From Ceratopteris richardii (Eukaryota; Streptophyta; Polypodiopsida; Polypodiales; Pteridaceae), in assembly GCA_020310875.1 (NCBI GenBank), contig CM035408.1, forward strand, positions 147,655,907-147,719,906: DNA of 64,000 bases. Reading direction: 5' to 3'. A program made the position numbers and the translations under genes. A model generated the notes under the pieces. It did no database searches. It was not told where the DNA came from and saw only the letters and a list, made by a program, of their open reading frames with translations. This document shows, one piece after another, positions 1 to 9,321 of the stretch (positions are counted from its first letter, which is position 1; each line of letters starts with the position of its first letter).

Positions 1-1315
1 GTTAGAGAGTGACCATATGAATGAAAGAGATTATATGGATAGTTTTTTTAACAAAGATCAAAGATTTGAAGTAGTTGATTTCTATTGATGAAGTCTTGTT
101 AGATAGTTCACTTGTACAGACTCATCTTAATGTTCTTCCATATTAATATTAGAGTTTTACTTCTACTTCAATTTATGATGAAAAGCAATCCAAATGCCTT
201 AACATTTAAGGAGTTAGTCTTTGTTATGTTGCAAGAAGATCAATCCAAACACAACATGTTGCTTATGCATGTTGAAGATCAAGCTTTCTTAGCAAGTCAA
301 AAGGGAAAAGGTAAATTGAGCTCATCTACTAGTAAGCAAAAATCTACTAATGTTGCATAGTGAAGAAGGAAGACAAGATGAGAAGAAAATAAACAAGCAA
401 AAACTGTTTTGTGAATATCGTAAGGCAAATGATCATGTCATAAAGAGTTTTCCAAAGAAGAAAGAGGTTGGAATGGTTGTTGTAGAGGCCTCTAAACCTA
501 AAACAAAGTTTGCTAATCTTTTTTACCATTGTTTGTAGCTATGACCCATATTTTCATGATTAGTGTATGCCTATAGTAGACTCAGATGTTTACTTTGATA
601 GTGGGGCAACCAAACATATTACCATGCAACACAATTTGTTCAGTTCAAACCCCTATAGGGAATACTATCACATGTGCTAACAACTTGTCTTATCCTATAA
701 TGGGAGTTGGTAAGATCATTTTGACTACTGTTAATGGAAGTTCTTTCACATTAACATATACTTTATATGTGCCAAGGATCAAACATGTGTTCTCAGTTTC
801 AACATTAGCTAAGATTAGCTTGCTTGTCAAATTTGTTGATGACAGATTTACAAATCATGATCTCTCAAATGGTGATGTTATTATTACTTCTTTCATTTTA
901 TGTCATGGGCTATATAAGCTCATAGACTATGCAAAATCTATGAATGATTCATGATGTGCAGTTTAAGATTCTCAAGCTATTTCATATGCAAAGCTTTGGC
1001 ATGCATACTTTGATCATGTGAATTTCGCTAGTCTGTTTCACCTACAGAAATCTGAAATGGTGTCCTCTGCCCAAACTTGAGGCACCTTGTAAACATGTCT
1101 CTAAAGGTTGTATTTTGGGAAAGATGCAACATTCCTCTTTCTCTAAAGATAGTTCAATTTGAGCTCCTCATAAATTGAAACTTGTTCATAGCAATAACTA
1201 TGGCCCTATGGAGGGGCCTTCTTTTGGGAACTACCTTCATGAATTTTATTGATGACTTGTCCAAGCATTCATGGGTTTATCCATTGAAAGAAAAGTTCGA
1301 AGTTTTTATGTACTT
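1..1315 (+). pseudogene. C0: decayed Ty1/copia gag-pol remnant (gag end to integrase start)
   Basis: Plus-strand copia fragment read in several broken frames. Around 112-360 lies the gag segment with the phrase DQAFLASQKGKGK, which recurs in the copia copies at 56 kb and 64 kb. Around 400-450 is a zinc knuckle that has lost two cysteines (CEYRKANDHVIKS). Around 590-640 the protease motif DSGATKHIT is readable in a frame other than the longest ORF. About 700-1090 is the protease end and the GAG-pre-integrase part (LCHGLYKLIDY, LWHA). About 1180-1310 is the start of the integrase core. There are many stops and shifts, so it is dead. It breaks off at the LTR of the minus-strand gypsy element G1. 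Seen: the motifs and the breaks. Inferred: same family as C3-C5. Confidence 0.8.
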
Positions 1316-1937
1316 GTCACTTTAGCACAATGGTAAGTACCAACGTGGGGAGATTCACCTCATAAGTGTTAATCCGTGGAGACATGAGGACTGGTATGAA
1401 GACCGTGAGCAAGTGAAGGTGCAAGTGCGTGAGTGAGAAGCACACAAGCATGCACACACATACACAAGCATACAAGGTAAAAGCAAAGAGTGGAACAATG
1501 GAAAGCTTCTATTGCAAAAGAACTCTCTTACAAAAGCTCAAATCTCTAACAAGCTAACCCCAAAAATGAGCTCTCTAGCTCTTTTATAGTTTTTTGAGTA
1601 GTTTTGGCACTGTCCAGACCTAGTCTTCGGCCTAGTTAAAAATTAGGTTCCGGGGCTTATTTGAGGGCTCAAACGGAGTCTAAAATTTATGAAAATTGGT
1701 ACATAGCTACTTCTTGTACTCCTCAAGGTTGAAGACTCCTCAGCTTGAACAAAATGGAGTTGCAAAAATGTGAAATGGTATTTAAAATGGTTTTTAGTGA
1801 TGAAAATCACTATTTTTATAGGGATTTCTTCTGAAAATTTGTCATACACTTCTTGGAGCTCCCTAAATGCTTCCTCTTCTTGTGTGTCCACTTCTTTGAT
1901 TTGTTTCCATGCTTGTGCTTGACCTTGAGTGTCAACA
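1316..1937 (-). repeat. 3' LTR of the old gypsy element G1
   Basis: Read on the minus strand this begins TGTTGACACTC at 1937 and ends near 1316. It aligns along its length with the LTRs of G2 at 6865-7421 and 39693-40271: shared stretches include the TATA region (TATAAAAG on the minus strand, 1581-1588), the following GAGCTAGAGAGCTC palindrome, the 'TTTTAACTAGGCC' block and the GT-rich end. It is clearly more diverged from G2's LTRs than those are from each other, so it is older. The high-coordinate end is firm, because a purine-rich tract (minus strand) abuts it. The low-coordinate end is approximate, as the terminal bases are degenerate. Confidence 0.75.
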
Positions 1938-3281
1938 CGCCCCTCCTCGAGTCTGTCATCCTTGACAAATCCTTGTTGGAGTGGTTATTCCCTGTAGTAC
2001 TTGTGGAGGTAGTGCCCATTATGAATCAACAAGAGCAGTCCATCTTCCAAATGTAGCTTGGTCAGTTGTCTTGTTCTTCATTTTGTCATGACTATCCTTT
2101 GAAAGTTTTGGTCGCTTTGTATGTATGTCTTCCTTGACTCGAGCTTGATGGTGTATTTATGTGCTTTCAAACATTGCTAGTTGCTCAAAAGAGGTTGTCA
2201 ATGTTAATTTTGGGCAGTTGTTGGTTGAGGATTACTTCATAGGTACTGATGTTGGAACCTTGATGTCCTTTGGATCTTTCAAATATGTGTTTCACATTTA
2301 TTATGCCAAGTACTTGTTACCCATAATAAATGGTGGGTAAATGTGTTAGTGCATGGGTTGAACAGAATATGTGCCTTGTGCACGACCTTGTAATATGGCC
2401 CTATGCATGCATACTTGGGGAATGCATTGGAAGAAGTATGGTGCAAGAAATTGGGTCTTGAGCGAAGTGCTCAAGGGTACGCTTTTGAAGAGGTTTCCTA
2501 ATCTATCATGGTTATAGTGTTGCCGAAGTGTGCTTATCATGATGAAAGCTCGATTGATGTTTATCTCTTCGTGTTGCACTCCCATCATGGTGATTGACCA
2601 TTAGCTTGTCTTTTTTGTTGATGGATGTCCTTGTTGATGGTTCACTGATGAGATTCTTTGAGCACCTGGTCCTGTTTCTTCTTCTCTCTTTCTTTTTTTC
2701 TTTTTTGTTTCTTCTTTTTTTTTTCTCTCTTTTTTTTTGTTTTTCTTTGGAACAATGTCACAAAACAAGCAGAAGGTGGTTAGTATCAATAAAATAGTTT
2801 ACATGTGTGAAATGTGTCTCATGTGCTTGGGATTCTCAACTGTGTCTATGCACGACCGTTTAATGTGGCCCTATGTTAATGCACACTTTGGAAATGCATG
2901 ACATGAATGGTGCAAAAGACAAGGTTATGCCAAAGGCACATGGTTGTTGCACGTCAAAGCTTCAATGTTCTTGCAGATGTTGATATAATCTTGTTTGGAG
3001 GCATCCATTGGGTCTCAAAATGACAATTGATCATTCTGCCTTATAGGAACCCATTTTAGTATAGTATTCGACTACATACAAGTCACTTTTGACGTCTTCA
3101 TCTTTGGGTGGTTGCTTAAATTTTGTATCCCACGTGGTTAGCTCTTTGGTTCTATGGGTGCTACTGGTTCTTTTGGCTTCCAAACCCATATCCTTTCTTT
3201 TGATCTTTGTGCGTGGTCCTGACCCTTGCTTCTCCTTGGCTTCTTTGTTGAGGCTTTTCTCGTGTGGGAGAGTATAGGTTG
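1938..3281 (-). other. 3' region of G1, between pol tail and LTR; no intact gene
   Basis: This corresponds to the place where G2 and G3 carry a third gene, but no homologous long frame remains here and the interval is only 1.3 kb. It holds the polypurine tract next to the LTR (minus strand, from 1938), a long pyrimidine-rich tract at about 2677-2758, and two diverged copies of a block of about 40 bp at 2380-2416 and 2850-2888. The block matches a short block near the end of G3 pol at 32000-32040. The short open frames in this stretch do not resemble any family I know. Most likely the third gene was deleted from, or never present in, this copy. Confidence 0.55.
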
Positions 3282-4200
3282 TTATGTATGTAAGAGCTTC
3301 TTGGGTACCCACATGTGTAATTGGCCTTGTTGAGCTCCAACTAATTTCTTAGGCACCCAAATTTGTCGGATACTTTGTGGTTGAGATTGTCGTGGTTGCT
3401 TGGTTCTTCTTTTATCATAGTTGACCTGGTTGGATGGGAATTGTTCTCTCAACATTGGTGGTTGCTCTCCTTTTTGTACCCAGATCTGTTTCATGCCCAA
3501 AATTTCTTTCTTCTTGAAGTTCGTTTGTCTATTTGATATAGCAGTTCTCTTGAACTGTTTCACTTGCTTCTTTGGCTGAATTATTGTGAATGCATTAGTC
3601 TTTGCACAAGAGGAGAGGTCCGCTCGCCTTTGAGACTGTTCTTCCATGATTGAGTCCTTCAGAATCATAGAGATTTTGACACATACAAGATCATCTTTGC
3701 TAAGGTTAGTCCTTGAAGAACTAAGAGAATGTGTGACATCTATATTTGTGAGCATGCAATTCTCTAATTCTAATGTAATGCATTGTTCATGCACCCAAAC
3801 TTGAAGAAGTTGACTTCTTAGGTTTAAGTTGACTACATGGTCATAGATCCAATCTTGACCCAAAAAAGTGGTTCCGTAAGGTCCTCATCTTAACACACTA
3901 GCATTTTGACTATCATTGGGACAACTTGAAGGTAGATTGGAAGCTCCAAGTTGCCCAAACAAGGGGTTTCCACACCTCCCAATCCTATGAGATAGGCTTC
4001 TATGGGATTGATGTTCAATTGCAAATCTTGGCAGTATGAAAATCTAATTGCACTAGTTGTTGCACCTGAGTCAATCAATGCTTTCACAGTCCTTACACTC
4101 TTTCCTTGTCCTACCTCTATGGTCACACAAGGGCATCAGTTGATTATTCGAGAAGCAAGTGCACCTAATGTTTGACACATGGCCATATGATATCGTTGGG
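3282..4200 (-). pseudogene. G1 pol C-terminus: second retropepsin and IWVPK-type basic tail
   Basis: Two minus-strand frames. The first (about 4126-3890) holds the retropepsin start ALIDSGATTSA followed by YLIGLGGVETPCLG. The second (about 3863-3282) starts at GQDWIYDHVVNLNLRS, the end of the protease fold, and runs into a lysine-rich tail with repeats of an IWVPK motif (KQIWVQK near 3485, RQIWVPKK near 3355, HMWVPKK near 3310). Both match the end of the G2 polyprotein closely. A frame break separates the two parts. The position, after the integrase, is unusual for a retropepsin; G2 and G3 have the same arrangement. Confidence 0.8.
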
Positions 4201-4223
4201 CCTCGAGATTGACATCTAGGCCA

Positions 4224-5700
4224 TCACCTTAACTTATTTTTCCTAATGCACTCTTTGGCCTCTGCCTGTGCTTCTTCTCTAACCCTTAACTCTTCTTTTC
4301 TCTTCTTAGCAATGTTGAGTCTCCTTAGCATATCCTCTGTAAGAGGTCCTTGATATAGCTTCACTCTACATCCACTAACATAGTTTGGCAAGATGTCACC
4401 TTCTAGGGTGGCCAATTGAACCACACCACTAGTGGAAATTCTATTAATGATCATGGGTCTGTATCCTCATTTTTCCAATTCATGGGCATGTTGCTTTAGT
4501 GTATAAGCCAACACTAGTTCTCCCTCTTTCAATCCTTTATCCTTGATGTGTGCATCAAAGTATGCCTTTGGCCTTTTCTTTGCAGCATAGATGCCTGTTG
4601 TCGCTCGTAGCCTTGTCTCACCTAAGCGTTCTAGATCAAAGATCGTGGAGGACAACTCGCGTCCATTCCACTCCTGCTCTTGTGCTACTTTTAAAGCTGG
4701 GATTAGGAATTCTAATGGCAACACAACATTCTATCCAAAGATCATCTGAAATGGGGTAGCATTGAGTACCATTTTGTAGGCAACTCGATAAGCTCAAACA
4801 ACATGATGAAGTTGTTTATCCTAACCAGAGTGCTTATTATTTACCAGTTTTTTCAATACGTTACATAGGATCTTATTTGTGCTCTCGGCTTGTCCGTTAG
4901 CTTGTGGATGATAGGGGGCAACTTCTTATGCATCACCAAGAATTCTTGGAGAAGGTTTTCAATGACTTCATTCAAGAATTGTGTACCTCTATCACTTATT
5001 AACTCTATTGGTAACCCATTTCTGGTGAACATGTTCTCAAATAAGAACCTAGCCATCATTTGAGCATCATTCTTTGTCATGGCTTTGACTTCTACCCACT
5101 TTGTAAGGTAATATGTGGCTACAATAATGTATTCAGCATGGGAGTTTCTAGCTAGGGAATTGATAGGACCTACAAAGTCTATACCCCACTTCGAGAATGT
5201 GCATCCTCCCATCATTGGCCTCAATGGCATCTTGTCTTTTTTGATTGGATATTGTGCACGCTGACATGTGTCACACTTCTTCACATAGGTATGTGCATCC
5301 ATATGAAGAGTAGGCCACCAAATTCCTAAGAATAGAATGGTCTTAATCACTCGATTAGGCCCAAAGTGTCCACCTACAACACCGCTATGTGCAGTTTCTA
5401 AGACTTTCAAATAGTTTGATTCATGAATGCACTGCCTTAAGTAACCATCTTTGCCTCTTTGATATAGGTTGTCTCCTACTAAGCCGTAGTCCTGAGCTTC
5501 TTGCTCCATGCTTCTTTTTCTTGCTAGACTAGCCTCGCTGGGTAGTGTTCCTTATCTCATAAATTCTACCAATGGAGAGATCCAATCCAAAATTAATGAC
5601 ATGTAATATAGGGTAGCATGCTCCACTCTGGGTCCCTCTTGGCACATTGGACAATTCTTATATACTCCCAAACGTTTTAGATTTTGAAGTTTTCATTGTT
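4224..5700 (-). pseudogene. G1 integrase region (H2C2, catalytic core, C-terminal domain)
   Basis: Minus-strand, broken by stops and shifts. From the 5' side of the gene: an H2C2 zinc-binding domain (AHSGVVGGHF ... CDTC, about 5410-5265), the core with GIDFVGP, SDRGTQF (the first two catalytic Asp) and a readable region around the glutamate near 4900, then the C-terminal domain (GPMIINRISTSG, about 4460-4400). It is homologous to 15720-16930 in G2. Integrase would join element DNA to the host genome. This copy cannot be translated as one protein. Confidence 0.85.
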
Positions 5701-6864
5701 TAGAATAGTGATTTCCTAGCAATCCTTCATGGGCTTGTTGCAACCAGATACTATGTTCATCGTCCTCAACACAACAAGCTAGTACACCCTCTCTATCTTG
5801 TTTGTACATACTTCCTGCCAATATTTGATAGTTTTGTGATTTTACAATTTCATCTTTGTTCGTTTTCACATTCTTATTTGCGGGTCCAAAGGTTAGGATT
5901 GGTACCAACTTATTTGCCCATTTAGGAACCACTTCTAAATAGAATAGACAAGCATTCGGAAGTTAATCAAACACTCCTTGTGGTGACTCTCCTGAAGTGA
6001 TGCAAGAAAGGTGATCTGCCCTAAGGTGGGTTCTACCTTTCCTAACAACCACTTCAAAGTTGTATTCCATTAGTAAGAGAAACCATCTTACTAAGCATCT
6101 TGTATTGCAAGGTTTATTGACCAAATATAATAAAGCTTGGTGATCAATGAAAAATTTGAACTTGTTGGCCAATAGATAGTGTCTAAACTTGTTCACGGCA
6201 TATACCATGCTTAAGCCTTCTTTTTTAGTTGTTGAATAATTTTGTTCAACCATGTTTAGCTATCTAATAACATATGCTATAGGCAGATCTAGATTTCCTT
6301 CACCTGTGGGTTGTGCTAGCACACATCCTATTGCATGATTGGATGCATCTACATGGACATGGAAAGGTTTACTCCAATCATGAGTGGTCAGTATTGGTGT
6401 TATGCACAAACGTCTCTTCAGGTCATTGAAGGAATTTTCACATTCATTGTTCCACTCAAAGTTTGTCAATAGAGCATAAAGAGGCTTAGCTATGATCGCA
6501 TACATGTGGATAAACTTGAGGTAATATCCACAATGGCCCATAAAGGCTTGTACCTCTTTAACATTTCTTGGCCTAGGAAACTCCGCTATGGCTCTTACTT
6601 TGTCCTCATCTATCGATATTCTATTCTTAGAAACAATATGACTTGAGATTTTACCTTGTCGTACCATGAACACACACTTTCTGGGTTCAGAAAAATTCGA
6701 TATTCTCTACACTTTTTGAAGATCTGTTTGAGCTCAGGGATGTGGAGTCTTCTTTCTTGGGAATGAACACATAAATCATGTACATATACTTCTAAGCTCT
6801 TGTGCAAGAACTCTTTGAAGACATGACACATGAGAATTTGGAATGTTGTCGGTGCATTGGTGAG
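5701..6864 (-). pseudogene. G1 reverse transcriptase end, RNase H, first H2C2 domain
   Basis: Minus-strand remnant. Order in the gene: RT from LTNAPTTFQ at 6864 with VYVHDL in place of YVDD, RNase H (HVDASNHAIGC, the DHQALLYL stretch, ADHLS), and the beginning of the extra H2C2 domain (QQAHEGLLGNHYSKQ, about 5740-5700). Several frame breaks, and RT Asp to His at the first catalytic Asp of the box, make it dead. The gene is interrupted at 6864/40272 by G2, and its N-terminal half continues at 40272-41859. Confidence 0.85.
6860..6864. repeat. Target-site duplication of G2 (GTGAG), left copy
   Basis: GTGAG precedes the TGTTGACAG start of the LTR here and follows the GAGCTACA end of the 3' LTR at 40272-40276. 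Removing the element and one copy joins the minus-strand RT reading MPFGLTNAP of G1, so the insertion history is directly visible. Confidence 0.95.
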
Positions 6865-7421
6865 TGTTGACAGTATACGAGAAGAAGCAAGTACGAGCAT
6901 ACAAGCAGATCTAGCACTAAGGCAATTACACCATTTAAAAGTGATTCTCATCACTAAAAACCCCTGTAAATACCATTTTCACCTTTTTGTAGCTCCATTT
7001 TGTACAAGCAGAGGAGTCCTCGAGCTTGAGGAGCCTTAGAAGTAGTTGCCTGCCAATTTTCATAATTTTTAGATCTCATTTGAGCCCTCAAATAAGCCCT
7101 GGAACCTAATTTTTAACTAGGCCGGACAATAGGTCTGGACAAGGCCAAAGCTAGTCAAAAACTATAAATAGAGCTAGAGAGCTCATTTTTGGGCTAGCTT
7201 CTTGTAGTTTGAGCTTGTATGAGAACTTTGTTGCAATAGAACTGATTCCATTGTCTTGCTCTCTTTGTTCTTGCCGTGTGTGCGCGTGTGTGTGTATGTG
7301 TGTGCATGTTTGTGTGCTTCTCACTCATGCACTTGTGCCTCCACTTGCTCGAGGTCTTCATATCATCCTCACGTCTTCCCGGATTGACATTAAAGGAGGT
7401 GCTACTCATCACTGAGCTACA
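6865..7421 (+). repeat. 5' LTR of G2
   Basis: Starts TGTTGACAG, ends GAGCTACA. It lacks a 22-bp T/A-rich stretch that the 3' LTR has at about 39752-39774. It carries a TATA box and a GT/GC microsatellite near 7272-7310 in the transcribed part. It would supply promoter, RNA start and polyadenylation site. Confidence 0.95.
7163..7170 (+). promoter_or_regulatory. TATA box in G2 5' LTR
   Basis: TATAAATA followed by the GAGCTAGAGAGCTC palindrome. The same context occurs at 40013-40020 in the 3' LTR and, on the minus strand, at 1581-1588 in G1. Conservation across copies supports it as the LTR core promoter. Confidence 0.7.
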
Positions 7422-7429
7422 CCAAATTT

Positions 7430-7447
7430 TGGCGCCGTTGTCGGGGA
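7430..7447 (+). other. Primer-binding site of G2 (tRNA-Asp type)
   Basis: TGGCGCCGTTGTCGGGGA, eight bases after the LTR end. It differs by one base from the PBS of G3 and would pair with the 3' end of tRNA-Asp, the primer used by Athila-type plant elements. Confidence 0.85.
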
Positions 7448-7892
7448 TCGAGCTTTGAGGACGAGCGTGTGATGGTAAGACGTAGAGAGGACGCGTTGGA
7501 ATGGTAAGTAGTCGGTAAATTTCTGATTTTTCTCCATCTCCATCTCCATCTTCACCTTCTTCTCCATCTCCACCTCCACCTCCTTCTCCACTACATATTC
7601 CCTCTTCCTTGTCATTCCCCTCATTTGTGGTGTGCGAGTTTGAGAGAGAGCGAGCTTGTGTGTTCTTGTTTTGTGTGTTTTTTGCATGTTTCTTGCAGGT
7701 GGCAGCTCCATCATCATCTCCAGCAAGCTCAGCAGGTACAGAATCTGTCTGGACAGTCCCCGAGGCGTTGAGCTCGAGCTATCGCGACACTCCAAAAATT
7801 TCACCCAATCACGATTCTGAGTGCACCACGACACTGCGCAGGCCTAGAGCTCCCAGGATCACTAGACAGAACATAAAAATTCACCATATCCC

Positions 7893-8489
7893 GAGCTATC
7901 GCGACACCTCACATCCTATCGCGACACCTCACGACCTATCGCGACACCTCACGACCTATCGCGACACCTCACGACCTATTGCGACACCTCACGACCTATC
8001 GTGACACTTCGACCTATCGCGACACCTCACGAGCTATCGCGACACTTCGACCTATCACGACACCTCACGAGCTATCGCGACACTCCGACCTATCGCGACA
8101 CTCACGGCCTATCGCGACACCTCACGAGCTATGGCGACACTTCGACCTATCGCGACACTCACGACCTATCGCGATACTTCGACCTATCGCAACACTTCAC
8201 GACCTATCGCGACACTTCGACCTATCGCAACACCTCGGCCTATCGCGACACTCACGGCCTATCGCAACACCCACGGCCTATCGCGACACCTCACGAGCTA
8301 TCGCGACACTTCGACCTATCGCGACACTCACGACCTATCGCGACACCTCACGAGCTATCGCGACACTTCGACCTATCGCGACACTTCACGACCTATCACG
8401 ACACTTCGAGCTATCGCGACACTTCACGACCTATCGTGACACTTCGACCTATCGCGACACCTCAACCCGACCTATCGCGATACACGGCC
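7893..8489 (+). repeat. Leader tandem array of TATCGCGACAC units (G2)
   Basis: About thirty imperfect units of 17-20 bases. The constant core is CTATCGCGACAC and the variable part is of the CTCACGAC, TTCGAC or CTCACGAG kind. The core contains the palindrome TCGCGA. All three forward frames stay open for long stretches because the units contain no stop, giving repetitive frames at 7609-8501 that look spurious. The array lies between the PBS and gag, the region that in retroelements usually carries packaging and dimerisation signals. G3 carries a related array at the same place. Confidence 0.9.
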
Positions 8490-9321
8490 TTTAACACATG
8501 AAAAATTTAGGGTTATTTTTGAGTGAATTGAAGGGTAGTAGAGCTTAATTTTAGGCACCTTGGTATAACTTTAGAACCTTGGAAGTGAGCAAAAGACCTA
8601 GAAATCAGAGAGGGATCTCCTGAACCCTGAGAGCCTGTTTTGACCCTTTAGTGCCTGAATGGTCATAACTTGACCATACGAACTCCGATTGATGAGATTT
8701 TGGTCTCGTTGGAAAGCTCGTTGAGAATCCTACGTGGACCTCGACTGGTTTTTGTAAGAATCATACGCGGAGTTTTAGAACATGCATTTTAAAGTGACCT
8801 TTAGGTGGAACTAGGTGGTCCTAAGATTCAGGGGGTACAGTGAGTTACTCCAGGGGGACTACAAATATTGATGTGTGTCTGTCAATTACTTGTGGTAAGA
8901 GAGCTATACTGACTGGTGAGCTTTTGCAGGAACATTGCGTGCACTCAAGGCAATCCAAAGCAAGCTAGCAAGGGTGAGTACCAAGCTTGGGAGAAGGCTT
9001 CCTGGGCTTGTGTAGCAGTCTGGTCAACCAGCTAATTGAGGTTGGAAGATCTCTCAACCCTCCTTTGTCAATTCCTAGCCTAGGCTAAGTACGACTTAGG
9101 TGTGGTAATTAATTAGGGCAACGTTAGGCAGGAATCAAGTCCAAGAGTATTAATCAACCAAGTGCAAGAATTAAGTAGGTCTTAAGTGCGAAAACTCTAA
9201 GGGACAAACGGTAAACTGGAATCGATCACTTATCAAGTGCGGAAATTCACTGAAGTACTCCCGACGACGCGATTTCAGACAAGACCGTAAACATAATATT
9301 CAACTCAAAAGAACAAAGTGA
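8490..9321 (+). other. G2 leader between array and gag; no gene seen
   Basis: About 830 bases without a supported frame. The N-terminal part of gag, which in G3 begins with MNLRSGR and is about 110 residues longer than what aligns at 9322, is not recognisable here. A TGA stands directly before the aligned part at 9319-9321. Either the gag start was lost or it is frame-broken beyond recognition. Confidence 0.6.

Noticed and set aside
2594..2797. Phe/Leu-rich frame as a membrane protein
   Set aside because: A translation of the pyrimidine tract at 2677-2758; no homology and no context.
7272..7310. GT/GC microsatellite as an independent feature
   Set aside because: Part of the LTR and present in both LTRs of G2 and in diverged form in G1.
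7893..8489. CRISPR-like array
   Set aside because: Spacers are only 5-9 bases, similar to each other and not unique; repeats are imperfect; the array sits in a plant retroelement leader.
7609..8501. Repetitive protein frames of the RHLTTYRDTS type across the leader array
   Set aside because: Frames are open only because the repeat unit lacks stops in all forward frames; no start context, and the G3 array gives unrelated repeats.
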